DNA of 64,000 nucleotides, taken from NCBI GenBank assembly GCA_007258455.2, contig VDFB02018415.1:62001-126000 (forward strand). Direction: 5' to 3'. This DNA is from Sequoia sempervirens (Eukaryota; Streptophyta; Pinopsida; Cupressales; Cupressaceae). The position numbers and the translations under genes were made by a program. Below, one piece after another: positions 1 through 10,928 of this stretch. Positions within the stretch are counted from its first letter, which is position 1. Every line of letters begins with the position of its first letter. The notes beneath the pieces are model-generated. The model searched no databases and was not told the DNA's origin. It saw only the letters and a list, made by a program, of their open reading frames with translations.

Positions 1-993
1 AGAGAAAATATTAATCGGTCCATTTGAAACTCGTAGTTTGCTAGGCGAATTTGTTTCTTAAATATGCCTCATAAAAACAATCGTTGGTGAATGGACTTGC
101 ATTGAACCAATAATTCATAAAATCCGAGTGATTTGGACACCCTGTTGGGTGCGATTAATTCACCAATTTCAACTTGGCCAATTTCTAAAATTTTCCAATT
201 GGCGAAGATTCGCCACTAAATTTTTCCCTGAATTCCAATGTAGTAATTCTATATAATGTAAAAACTTCCTCATGGTAAAGATTTGCAAGTTGAAGTCAGA
301 TTTGAGGTCCATAGGCTAGGCGTAATTTCTAGATTTTCTATACTTAGCATTTCTTGCATTCTTAGTTTTAGGAAGTGAGTTTGAAGATAATGGTTTTTCA
401 TACACCAATGAAGATTGTTGGATTGTAATTGCTACTTATTTGTTTCAAAGAAATAGAACCACTCAAGTTCAAAACTATCTTTGGATGTCATTTTGAATGG
501 TATTTTTTTGTTTATCGTTTGATTTGAAATTCTTCAAGAGAATAATTTAACATTTATTTGTTATGAGTTTAAATCATGTTGAAAGAAATGAAACATGATA
601 TTAATTCTACACTGTGGATGAGTTTAATTGTGTAGTTGTTACAAGTTAATTTATTTATCAGTTTGTCTTAAAGTGTTCTTTTGGAGAATTACATGTTTGG
701 TTAATTAAATAATATTTGTTCATCTTTTCTTGCATACTCTAAAATATCTTTTGCTCTTTCTTTAAATCTGCTCTTAGATATTTAATTTTGATTAAAATAC
801 CTCAATTTGAATTATAGAACCAACATGCCCCTTGTATATTTCAGCCATATAAAACTCTTAGTTAACTAGCATAGTTGTGACCCAACCCCCAAGACCTTGG
901 AAGGTGTTTGATCCCATGATCGTTCATCTTTTTCAAGAGAGGTAAGGTGATCTCATCTTGCCTATGTTACATGTGTCAATTTGGCCACCAACA
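1..993 (-). repeat. LTR-like dispersed repeat, copy a (left edge outside window)
   Basis: From about 225 to 960 this stretch is clearly related, in the same orientation, to 15.5-16.2 kb. Shared blocks include the segments around CTAGATTTT, TTTGAAATTCTTCAA and GACCTTGGAAGG. The related copy ends CCATCAACA next to a polypurine tract read on the minus strand, so the pair looks like a minus-oriented LTR family. Copy a ends at the equivalent CCACCAACA (993). No internal domain of the same element is seen beside copy a, so it could be a solo LTR or a fragment. The left boundary is not visible. Confidence 0.45.
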
Positions 994-2072
994 TGACCTT
1001 GATCTTAAAATTTATAACCTTAAGCTTTTGTGTCATGCTAATATTGAAAGTTATGGCCTTGAATTATGTACTCTTGCACTTTGAAAACCTATTCACCTAT
1101 GTATATTTAAACTAGGTGCTGCATTAAAGCATGGTAGGACCAACTAGCAAGTGAGAGAAATCATAAATTTTAATGATTATTGTTAGGCCATGTGTATTGG
1201 TTCAACAATAGTTGAACAAGATCGAAGACACACTAGAAATAATATAAATGTCTATGTATTTGTAGGTTATGTATGTAGATGTTGATGCAATACTCTCTAT
1301 GATGCTTGAATGCATGTTTTCTAATGATTAAATTCTTTGCTTCTCTAAATAATATGAGGCTTTGTGATTTTATACAAAACCTTATTCAAGAATATTTTGT
1401 ACATGAGTTAGCATGTAATGACTAGTTGTGATCAAATTGATGTGTACCTATAAGTAAATTTAAATATGGAAAACAAGGTTCAAGGTTGTCCTTGTAGTCT
1501 TGATCTAGGATTAGGATTGCTTGAGTAATCTCAACTTGGAAATATAACTAACACAATTAATAATTAGGTCTAGACAATTAAAGAATAAAGGCTCATATTT
1601 AGTTTAGCTTCAAGTTGAATATTTGGCTTTAATTTTCCATGATCCATGTAGAATGCAAGAGATTGTTTCTACTTTCTAGAAATAATTGTCTATGTTTTTC
1701 ATCAATATTTTATATCACACTTAGTGATTTATCATCGGGAAGAGGATTACTAATGAATGAAATTGTAGACTTAGTCTTAAAAGAAGGGAAGGAAAGGTGA
1801 TAAGAGAATAGAAAACTGAGGAAAGTAATGATGGATCACTGTTTGATATTAAACATTAATGAAAAAGAACAAACAATTGTTTCTAGAAATAATCTTTTTC
1901 ATTCAAGTTGAATAACAACTCTTACTTATAAATATGTTATTAAATACTAAACTAGTACATTAAAATAATAAATAAAAGTACTAAAATACACTATCAAGTT
2001 GGTAGTATTATTTTTACAATGTGTCAAATTATGTGATGTTTTATTAGAATTTAATTACATAATTATTGAGTC
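994..2072. other. AT-rich spacer, nothing recognised
   Basis: No long reading frame, RNA gene or clear repeat is visible. The segment is AT-rich with short homopolymer runs and is probably decayed mobile-element or intergenic DNA. Confidence 0.5.
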
Positions 2073-2241
2073 ACTCATTGATTCATATTTCATGAGTAGT
2101 GGTTCACAAGAGTTTGTCTATCATAAGCATGAATGATCCACTTAACACTCATTACTCATGAGTGGTGGGTTCTTGTGATCATTCATGCTCATGAGACATG
2201 AGTTCTTGTGAACCACTAATCATGAAATATGAGTCAATGAG
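2073..2241. repeat. Foldback (long inverted repeat) element
   Basis: The left arm starts ACTCATTGATTCATATTTCA (2074 onward) and is the near-exact reverse complement of the right arm ending at 2241. The inner parts also pair: GCATGAATGATC on the left with GATCATTCATGC on the right. The arms meet at the palindrome ACTCATGAGT near 2154-2163. Each arm is about 80-85 bases, so a transcript would fold into one long hairpin. A diverged third copy of the arm lies at about 2690-2780. Confidence 0.8.
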
Positions 2242-2689
2242 TTTGACACTAAAACTATGAAGTTTAATCCTATAAAAACATCATGCAACTAGAATACACT
2301 TTTCTATTGAAAAAAACAAACAAAATTTATTCACAAGGTAGCCTATAAGATGATATTAACATTGAGTAAGTGTGTTTTTTTTTTTTTTAAAGTGGTAAAA
2401 AAGAAGATAGGACCTATCCATCAAGAATAGGCTCCTGATCTATGATAGAGTCTTCTTTATCTTTTTTCTTCTTTATTAACACGAGTTATGTGAGCAGAAC
2501 ATATAATAAATTCCAATCCAAAGAAACTTCTCACTATCATACTAATTAGAAATACTATAATCATATTAAGAAATAGGTGAATTTCACCTATTAGTAGATT
2601 TCTAAAATATTTTAATATAAAATATATTATTCATCATAAAAACAAAACAAAATTATGATATTGCTATCAGGATTCAACTGTGTAGTTTC
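2242..2689. other. AT-rich spacer between foldback copies
   Basis: Contains a T-run near 2380 and short AT-rich stretches. No gene or other structure is seen. Confidence 0.5.
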
Positions 2690-2780
2690 GAGTCAAACTC
2701 ATTGACCCATGTTTCATGAGTAGTGGTTCACAAGAACCCATCTCTCATGATAACAAATGGTCCACTTAGCACTCATTGCA
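2690..2780. repeat. Detached third copy of the foldback arm
   Basis: The sequence from TCAAACTCATTGACCC through TTTCATGAGTAGTGGTTCAC to TCCACTTA and ACTCATTGC matches the left arm at 2073-2160 with scattered changes. It has no inverted partner of its own nearby. Confidence 0.7.
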
Positions 2781-2797
2781 TCTAGGTGATGCTCAGA

Positions 2798-2842
2798 GAG
2801 GTGAAGCACTGGTGCGTCCCGGGAGGTCACCCATCCCGATAC
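2798..2842 (-). ncRNA. 5S rRNA-like fragment (3' half with box C)
   Basis: Read on the minus strand, the block GGGATGGGTGACCTCCCGGG matches the strongly conserved 3' half of plant 5S rRNA, including the internal box C promoter. The following bases (GCACCAGTGCTTCACCTC) resemble the 5S 3' end with changes. Only about 45 bases are present and the 5' half is missing, so this is not a functional gene. It may be a stray 5S piece or part of a 5S-derived SINE. Confidence 0.6.
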
Positions 2843-3097
2843 AAAACAAAATTAGTTATGGTGGAAGGAAGATTCTCAATTAGTTAAAAAAAACATTGTT
2901 AGATAATGACATTTTGAATTAGGCTACGTCACGAGGTAACATCAGAGTAGTTTGGAGATAAGGGATTTTTTTATCTTTTTCTTGAAATGGTCTGGTCCTT
3001 GCTTTGTATGAAGCGGTTCCATTACCAGAACAGTCTCGTGGTCACCTAATTTGGTGTCAACCACTCTTCTCTTATTTGTACCATTGGGCATAAGGGC

Positions 3098-3114
3098 TAT
3101 ATGTACATATAATA
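3098..3114 (+). promoter_or_regulatory. Possible TATA region of the reductase gene
   Basis: The AT-rich string TATATGTACATATAATA lies about 155-170 bases upstream of the chosen ATG (3269). That is a plausible core promoter giving a leader of about 130 bases. Position and composition are the only evidence. Confidence 0.3.
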
Positions 3115-3268
3115 GGAATACTCACTAACTAGGATGAGGGAAAACCATCCAGGGGCAAGGAATCCTAGGATTAGAAGGAAAATTTACATTCATAAAATTG
3201 CCCCCACTTTGATCTGTGTACTTCTTGTTTACTTGATTTTACAGTGGATTGAAGGTGATTCAGATAAA

Positions 3269-5645
3269 ATGGCAAGCAGCAGAATTCTGATCATTGGAGG
3301 AACAGGGTACATTGGTCGCCATGTGGCAAAGGCCAGCATTGCTCTTGGCCATCCCACTTACCTTCTGGTCAGAGAGTCCACAGCTTCAAATCCTCTTAAA
3401 GCTGAGCTTCTGGAATCCTTCAAGGCCTCGGGTGCTCACATATTTCATGTAAGTGTTTTGAATTGATCTTCTGCAGTTTCTTTAAATAGGTCATGGTAAA
3501 TGACTAATGAATCGGAGCAAAAACATGACTTAACGTCTGTTAATCACAACATAATATTATTTGTTAATATTGAACAAATCTGCTTACGAATTTGTGTGCA
3601 GCATCAGATTTTTTTCCCCCACATTGTGCATCATGTGCTGTATTTGTAAATACTGCTTCCTTTCGTTACTGTTTACTGTAACTAGCCATGGGGTCTGTTT
3701 TGAACTCGTCAATGCAAACTATAGAGATTTGAGGGTTTCTAGGTCTGCTTATAACCTACAGTATTTTTAACCCATTCGCTTGCCTTGAAGCAGCAACCAT
3801 CTTATTAATTAATGGTAAGTTTATAAACGAAAAGTATTTGACGGCCTACCGACCATTAATTTCCAGGCCTCTGTAGTTTGAAAAGTATTGTGAGACCTGT
3901 TGATGTCGCAGGTTTAAAAAACACACAGACTGTGTAGTGTTAAAAGTATTTGGAATGAATTTGTGCAGTGTCCTGGCCAAATAGCCCTGTGTATTTAATG
4001 CAATGTGAAATCAGTCGATTTTGTACTTAATGCAATGTAGTGGCTGACACTGGACAGGCTGCTATTTGCCAGAACAACAATACCAATGATATTGGTATAA
4101 GTCCACGGATATTGAGATAAAATGATCTAAACAATTAAATACACTTTAAAACTCTGAATTATTTTTAATTATATCTTAAAAGTTGGGCAGAGGTCCTTAT
4201 TCGATTGGCTAAAGCATTCTGTTGCAGCAGTAAGAGGTCATGAGGTTCAGTCTTCCCCATCCCCTGATAACGGAGGGTGTGTCACATTCCTGCGATCTCC
4301 CCCCTGATAACGGAGGGTGTGTCACGTTCCTGCAATCTTAAAAAAAAAATTATATCTTAAAAGTGAGCACCCAATAATCATTTAAACAAATATTAGAGTA
4401 AAAGGCACCTGATCTCATCAATATATTGCTTTCCTCTGTTATGACGGTCTCTTCATTTTACTAGCTTAGACATGAACTCCAAAGAGATTGAACTTGTGTC
4501 ATTTTACTTGTATGTGCCCAAATGCCTGATTTAATTGCTATCTCATGGCAGGGTTCTTTGGAAGATCATACAAGTCTTGTGGAGGCAATCAAGAAGGTGG
4601 ATGTGGTTATCTCCACAGTGGGAGGGCCACAGCTGATGGATCAGGTAAACATCATCAAGGCAATCAAAGAGGTTGGAACCATCAAGGTGTGTAATAGTTC
4701 CCCGAGATTCATACAAATTATTTACCCAGAAATGAGTATGTTCCAATGATTTTCATAACCCTTGCTAATGGTTTTGCAGAGATTTTTACCCTCTGAGTTT
4801 GGAAACGATGTTGACAAAGTCCATGCAGTGGAGCCTGCTAAGACCATGTTTGGTAACAAGGCCAAAATCCGTAGGACCATTGAGGCAGAAGGCATTCCCT
4901 ACACATTTGTCTCCAGCAATTTATTTGCGGGTTATTTTGTGCCAAATTTAGGGCAGCCGGGCCTTTCTGCTCCTCCAAGGGATAAAATTTAAAAATTGTC
5001 ATTCTAGGGGATGGCAATGCCAAATGTGTGTAAATTTTCTAGATACAAATTTAGAAAGCTTATTTTTGTTGAATGTTTATATTTCTAATTAGCATTCTAT
5101 CCTTGCCATAACCTTTCCCCTAATACACTGCTAGATTGAATGTCCAGTTGTATTTGTGAAAGAGGAGGATATTGGCACCTTTACCATTAGGGCAGTGGAT
5201 GACCCAAGAACTCTGAACAAGACATTGTATTTGAGGCTTCCTGCCAATACCTTTTCTTTCAATGAGCTGGTAGCTTTCTGGGAGAAGAAGATAGGAAAGG
5301 CCCTAGAGAAGGTCTATGTCCCAGAGCAAGCTGTCCTCAAAAAAATTGAAGGTTGGTGGTACCGATTTCACTTTACATTGCTAATAGAAGTTCACCTAGA
5401 CATTTGAAATGAGTATTTTTATATTTTATGATTCTTTTGTAACTGAATTAGTGACATGGCTTCTTCTAAAATTGTATGCAGAGACACCATTCCCAGCGAA
5501 TATTGGCATTTCTATTGGTCACTCTACTTTTGTAAAAGGGGACCAAACCAATTTTGAAATTGAAGGCGATGGCGTGGAGGGCAGTCAGCTTTACCCAGAT
5601 GTGAAATACACAAGTGCAGAAGAGCTGCTTAAACAATACGTATGA
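3269..5645 (+). pseudogene. PCBER/isoflavone-reductase-like gene broken by an 8-bp insertion
   Basis: NAD(P)-dependent reductase of the PCBER / pinoresinol-lariciresinol / isoflavone reductase family. These are cytosolic enzymes that reduce phenylpropanoid dimers during lignan synthesis. Exons by GT-AG boundaries: 3269-3448, 4552-4686, 4780-5025, 5148-5351 and 5482-5645 (stop TGA). Visible motifs: the NADPH loop IIGGTGYIG (residues 8-16), RFLPSEFGND from residue 106, AKIRR with its lysine at residue 134 (the catalytic lysine position in PCBER), and YPDVKYT near the C-terminus. An extra ATTTAAAA at about 4987-4994 shifts frame just after PPRDK and gives an immediate TAA. Leaving out those 8 bases, the exons sum to 921 bases, or 306 residues plus stop, which is the family's normal size, and all phases agree. 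No other lesion is seen. Intron sizes are 1103, 93, 122 and 130 bases. PCBER fits better than the other reductases by length and lysine position, but substrate is inferred. A sequencing or assembly error cannot be excluded. Confidence 0.9.
4184..4347 (+). mobile_element. tRNA-related SINE in intron 1
   Basis: A 164-bp insert ends in an A-run and is flanked by a perfect 17-bp target duplication, AATTATATCTTAAAAGT (4167-4183 and 4348-4364). Near its 5' end TGGCTAAAGCATTC resembles an RNA polymerase III box A, and GAGGTTCAGTC downstream resembles box B, as in tRNA-derived plant SINEs. The body holds a direct duplication of a unit starting CCCCTGATAACGGAGGG (about 4260 and 4302). It lies in the sense orientation inside intron 1 of the reductase relic, well away from the splice sites. 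Confidence 0.85.
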
Positions 5646-5960
5646 ATTTGAAGGGACATAAATTTGATGGTGATAATATGAGAGGTTTAAAGGCTGTAAG
5701 CTCGGTATCAAACTAAGTATTTGATAATAATAGATGCATTATTATGGGAAAATCTTTTGAGAGGAAATCCTTGTTATGTGTTATAGTTTTTTTTATATAA
5801 TATAGCTTTTGCTTTTTTTTAGGCAAGGGGTTTTCTTAATTATAAGAGATGTTACAAGAATGATCATATTAAGTTAATCAAGAGATATCTGGATTTATGT
5901 ATGTAAGTTTCTTTTGGATAGAATGTTTCATATAAGAGAAATCTTAGTTATAATATATTG
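5646..5960. other. 3' flank of the reductase relic
   Basis: AT-rich sequence follows the stop codon. AATAAT-type strings near 5725 could serve as a polyadenylation signal, but nothing decisive is visible. Confidence 0.4.
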
Positions 5961-6330
5961 GTGAGAGGGGCCTATAGTGGAGCGAGATTCAATAGTGGGC
6001 CCCATAGTGGAGCACCTTAATATCCAATTGCAAAACACTTTTTATCCATAAAGTACACAATCTAACAAATCATGTGATGCCACATCAACCCACCAATAAA
6101 ACATGACTTAGTGCACCACTATGGGTCTCACTTTTTTTGTGGGCCATTTTGGATACCTCAACAAAAAGCATGTTGATGTGGCATCATATTTGATGATGTA
6201 GCCCTAAAATGAAATATATAAGCACGAGTTGCTAAATAAACTGTTACAAAATTGGGAGTGATTTGAAATTTCCACATAAGATTTTTGAGAGATGTGAAGT
6301 TAGGGTGCTCCACTATGGGCCCCTCTCCCC
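5961..6330. mobile_element. MITE with GAGAGGGGCC terminal inverted repeats
   Basis: The left end GTGAGAGGGGCCTATAGTGG mirrors the right end, whose complement reads GGGGAGAGGGGCCCATAGTGG. Further in, GATGCCACATCAAC (6076-6089) and its exact reverse complement (6172-6185) form a second inverted pair. The element is 370 bp, non-coding and AT-rich inside, as in miniature inverted-repeat transposable elements. The target duplication is ambiguous, so the superfamily is not assigned. Confidence 0.8.
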
Positions 6331-8319
6331 TAATGTCTTTTATTTGTGTGAGATTCTTTTGTTAAATATGTGGAAGAAGCTTTTCAAGAACACACATATA
6401 AACTCAAAATTGTTATCTAATTGACAATTAAACTTTATATGAATTATTATTTGTTTCTTTATTTTTTTAACAAATAAACATTAGAATTGTATATGAAATG
6501 AATATAGTTGAAATGTTTCTAATATCTCTTGAATGTTAATCAAGAGATTACTTTATAAGCATTATCAAACTTTGTTAAAAAACTGGTACATTTCTATAGT
6601 TTAAAAATGGTATAATTGTGTGTACAATTTATATATATATAATTAATCAAAATTATTATTTAACTATTTATAATTCTTGAGGGTTAATTATAATATATCA
6701 AATAAGTACAAAGTTTATTATAATATTAGACAAAGATATCGTTATAATTGAATTTGTAAAGAATAAATGTTAGTGATAAATCATTTTCATAAATAAATTT
6801 AATTTGAGTCATTTTAAAAAAATATTTTTTAATTAGATACAAATTTATTAAATATTTAGGTTAATAAATTAAATAAGTGATTAATATAAGAATTATTTTA
6901 CATTATATTACTCAAGCACACTCATGAAATGATGAGGATATTTATTTTAAGATGTGATAAGATGAGATTCAATTATAACTTGCATTAAGTAATATAATTC
7001 TAGTTCCTACTATCATATTTGAGATAGTGAAGATCTAAAAAATTGAAAGATGATGTGTGCTCTATTTTGGTTCAAGTCTTGCTAGTTGATTTAAGGATTT
7101 TTTATGGAGCTGGAACAAAAAAACAATCAACAAATGTGATTGACAATGATGTGTTGACATAAAAATCAAGGTATGAGGTTGATTATTTTATGTTATTGAA
7201 ACTTGAGTATGGAAATGCTACACAAAGGGGGGGTAGTATACAATATACTAATAGTTATCTTTAAGAATTTAGAAGGGATATTGTATTCCACAACAATTCA
7301 ATTGTGTAATTGATCCTCATATCTCATTTATCTAATCAAAAGTAGAATTGATGTATTTTCATAGATTGACTCATAAATTATACATTCATATTATCACCAT
7401 GTAAATATCATGTCATTTCATTTTTTTATCAAATCTTACTTCTTGTTATACATGTATATCTATATATCTATCTATTTGGTATACACATGTATATTCTATT
7501 CACCCATCCATCCATCCATTCATGACTCTCCTCTCATGTCACTCATTTTTTCTTAATCCTCATGAGTTCATATTATTTCTTTTTATTCAATGTTATTATG
7601 TCACATCTTTCTCTGCAAATGCTTTTATAATATCTCTTCACTATTCATTTTCAAGATATCTCTTCATGGTATCTTTATATTCTTGTTTCTCTTTCTTTTC
7701 ACATTTCCCTTTCTTCTTTTATTAGCTTATTTCTTTTATAATTTATCCCTTTATGTAATGAGTGATTAATGACATTAAATCACTTAATTATTCATATGTG
7801 GTTCTAAAACATATTGTAACATGATGTGCATTATTGCACAATCTCTTGTGTATCATTTGTCGAAACACTAACTTCTATTGTATCATTGAGACCTTTGTGA
7901 CAAATGAGAATGTTTTTTTTGGTGAAAGACACAAGTCAATGGTGTAGTTAAGCTAATGAGGGATTTGATATTTGGAAAAAAGTGTAATGAGTTAGAGTGC
8001 GGGCATGTGGAGGATCATGATGGGCCAAACTATGCCTCTACATAGCAATGAAAATATTGAAAATCAGACTTAAGCAACTTCACATAAAATTTTGAATAGG
8101 TTATTAACATAATTTGGAAAATATGTAGGAATAGAATTTATCAAAAATTGAATGTAGTTTGTAGGCTACTAGACATTTTTTAGAAAAAAGTAAATTTCAT
8201 TTGGTGAAAATTTGAACTTTCAATGTAGTTAGGGTTTCCTTTCACTGCCCCATCAAAATTTAGTTTCAGTCGACCTCTCAGAGGGGAAAACCATTTTACC
8301 TGTTCTCTTACCTTTGCTT
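6331..8319. other. Long AT-rich spacer
   Basis: About 2 kb without a credible gene. It has short AT microsatellite runs (6625-6640), a CCAT run (7502-7520) and a pyrimidine-rich stretch (7510-7740). No LTR ends or coding domains were recognised. Confidence 0.5.
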
Positions 8320-8560
8320 CCTATTCCAATTCAAACCAATGGCAGAACTTTGAGTGCCAAAATTCCTTGGGGAAATCGTTGTCCCAACTGGAAAATCCTT
8401 GATACAACTTCCTAAGGGTCTTGTTGTTGAGTACCTCACATAAGCCCACCTCAATTTTTGAATTGAACTAAGCGACAATGCATTCCACATCATTGAAAAA
8501 CCATCTATTTCTTTCTTTCCAAATCTGCCACACCAACATAGAGAGCACAGTGAGCGAAAT
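8320..8560 (-). pseudogene. L1-type LINE ORF2 C-terminal remnant
   Basis: One minus-strand frame reads VWQIWKERNRWFFND, the hallmark WxIWxxRNxxxF block that follows the reverse transcriptase and zinc-binding region in plant L1-type LINEs. A decayed tail with stop codons follows. No reverse transcriptase core, promoter or poly(A) tail remains. It is unlikely to be anything other than a short LINE relic. Confidence 0.65.
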
Positions 8561-8579
8561 ATCTCCTCACAGTGCATAC

Positions 8580-8660
8580 CTTTGATTTTAATATTAATAT
8601 TATTATATATTATATAAACATAATATTATATATAATATATAATATATATTATAAATAATT
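8580..8660. repeat. AT-palindrome tract
   Basis: An almost pure A/T run with many ATATTA and TAATAT repeats that can fold on itself, at the edge of the LINE relic. Confidence 0.6.
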
Positions 8661-8738
8661 TATTTGATGGATTCTTGCAAGGGAGTTTTAAATATCTATT
8701 TATTATAATAAAGGTATAAATGAAACTACAAGGAGCTA

Positions 8739-8741
<3 letters not shown>

Positions 8742-8784
<43 letters not shown>

Positions 8785-8788
8785 CTCT
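8742..8788. repeat. (CT)n microsatellite
   Basis: About 47 bases of uninterrupted CT apart from one CG step near the end. Confidence 0.97.
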
Positions 8789-9486
8789 AATGTCCCCTTT
8801 TTTAGCCCTATGCTTTTCAATAGCCATTAGCCTATTTTTGATGTTCCATAGACTAGTAGGAGGAGAATTAGGGTTTCCTATTTTCTAGGAGGTATATTTC
8901 TAAGTTTTTAGGGGATGGTTGTAGGACTTTGCTTGTTTATTTTCTAGGTCTTTTTGGGTTTTCAGAGAGCTTCAGAGGGTATAACATGCATTTTCATCAG
9001 AGGCTATTTTTGGACTTGCTATTTTTAGTAAGTTATGACAGTTGCCCGATTTGTGCTCAAATGATGTTTGGAGTCACTAGTTTTAGCAGTATGTTATTTT
9101 TAGTAAGTGTTATTTTTGGCAGTGTGGTTTGGCAATATTGAAGCACTTGGCTTCTATTTCTGGTAGTGAAGTTTTGGTTGAGGCTTATCCAGCTTTCTTG
9201 GAGACAGAAAAGGAAAGTTGATAAGTTATATTATTTAATATTTCTAATGTGTTTTTTGTCCCCCACATCTAGGCTTATTAACTTAAGTTGTTTTAAAAAG
9301 TGGGCTTCTTATTTGGATGCCAATATTGGAGAAATATTTGCAATGTTTAAAGGTTTATTTGTGTAAGTGAAATTGGATGCCCAAGTTTGAAAAAGTCAAG
9401 TCTTTTATTAATATTTAATATTACTCCTCATGTGGGCATCCCTTTTTGGAGGGAAAGGAGATTTTGAATTTTTGAGTTCTTGGGCT

Positions 9487-9495
9487 TATAAATAA
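9487..9495 (+). promoter_or_regulatory. TATA box of the putative LTR
   Basis: TATAAATAA is followed within 30 bases by a pyrimidine-rich initiator-like region. Confidence 0.45.
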
Positions 9496-10391
9496 AGCCT
9501 CTCTCCCTCACTTTTGGTTATCCATTATCTTTTCATACCAAAGTGCTACTAAAATATTTTTAGACTCTTGCTTCGGGGTTGGAATACCTCCTAGCTCTTC
9601 ATTAGTTTCAGATTTGAAACACAACTCCTAGCTGATAATTTGGTGCATCTTCATCTAGAGGTTGCAATTTGAGCTTCAATGGTGATGGCTACTTTCAAGT
9701 TTTATGATCTTGTGGGTTTTGATATTTTCTAATGTTTTGGTGTGGGTGTGAGTTGGATTATCAATTTGATATCATTTGGAGTGTTATTATCAATTTTATA
9801 GTTGCTAGTTTGTGAAGGGTTGGAGCATGTTTATGTTCACACTGATCTAAGAAGTTGATAGAATTTTGTGGGCATTGGCTCATTCTCTCCCTCTCTCCTG
9901 GGTGCCCCTTTCCCTAATATTTCATATTTTTTGAAGGAGAATTAGATTTTTTTTGTTGGTCACCCTTCTTGGGGGTCGTACTACCTTGGTTATGGGTGCA
10001 TTGGGTTGCATGTTAGGCATTTGCAGACTTTTTGGTGGGGGTTTTCTACCTGACATTCGACGCCTAGCTCATTGGCACCATTTGCAACAAGTTTGAGGTG
10101 ATTTGGAGGTATGGTTGAAGAGATACATGTATTTCAAGGATTGTTGGGTTGTTTTCATGCATGTTGTTCTATTATATCATATTGTTGCTCCTTCTTATCA
10201 AACCTGGTATTTCATTGTTTTATCATACTCTTATGTTTCCTAATCATTTGTAATTTCACATAGATGCATATCTAACACTTGGGCTTCATATTGTTTGATC
10301 CTCTCATGTTATTTTAAATCTAACAGTATATTGTAACGTTGATTTAGTAGTACTAATCAACTTCTTATTTCAGTGTTTGTATTTCACTCTC

Positions 10392-10551
10392 GCTAAAAGT
10401 GGAAGAGGTTGGCTTTCCACCTCGTTTTCTTTCTTTACTTTTGTTACCCACTAAAAAGTGGAAGTGGCTGGCTATGCCGCTAAGTTCTTTCTTTCATTTA
10501 CTTTTCCAATAGCCCATTGAAAAGTGGAAGAGGTTGGCTTCCTGCCTAGTG
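10392..10551 (+). repeat. Tandem repeat, about 2.5 copies of a 59-66 bp unit
   Basis: Each unit begins AAAAGTGGAAG(A/T)GG(T/C)TGGC, at about 10394, 10454 and 10520, and the first two carry a TTTCTTTC stretch. They lie inside the putative LTR. Confidence 0.8.
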
Positions 10552-10785
10552 TTTACATTTTCTCAATTGGTTGTCTTGCTACCAATAGCATTGTACTTCG
10601 AACATTTTCAAATTGTTATTATCTAATCCCCTTACATTGTATGCTCTCACCTTTCCCACTCCGAGATTTGGGTGATCAAAAAGTGAAAGGTTTCTTTTAG
10701 TTTGTTGATTATTACATTAGGCTAACACTAATGCGTGAAAGTTTATGTGAGAAAATTTGAAAAAAAACTAAGGGGCATATCTCAA

Positions 10786-10797
10786 TGGTATCAAAGC
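10786..10797 (+). other. Primer-binding-site-like sequence (tRNA-iMet type)
   Basis: TGGTATCAAAGC differs by one base from TGGTATCAGAGC, the usual plant primer site complementary to initiator tRNA-Met. It starts one base after a CA-ending segment. The same site without the change is seen in the Copia element at 39846. Confidence 0.7.
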
Positions 10798-10928
10798 TAA
10801 AGTTCCTACCATCCTATTGGAATATTAGTAAGTTTAGAGTTATGACAATGGATTTCAACAAAGTTAAAAAATAGTTCAAGAGGCAATGTGAACAAGAGGC
10901 TTCCCAACTCTTTGAAGAGTATCAAAAT

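Larger units (their letters stand above)
8870..10784 (+). repeat. Probable 5' LTR of a plus-strand non-autonomous element (left edge uncertain)
   Basis: The right edge is set by ...ATATCTCA followed one base later by a primer-site match (10786). A TATA box (TATAAATAA, 9487-9495) followed by a CT-rich stretch at 9498-9510 is placed as in an LTR promoter, leaving about 1.3 kb of R/U5. The LTR contains a short tandem array (10392-10551). The left boundary was not located and 8870 is only approximate. No matching 3' LTR was found. Confidence 0.4.

Noticed and set aside
4184..4347. Possible functional tRNA gene
   Set aside because: Only box A- and box B-like blocks; no cloverleaf, and an A-tail plus target duplication show a SINE.
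4543..5023. Open frames on the minus strand inside the reductase exons
   Set aside because: Antisense shadows of conserved reductase exons; no independent support.
7510..7740. Hydrophobic open frame rich in F, S and Y
   Set aside because: Explained by a pyrimidine-rich stretch; no start context or homologous motif.
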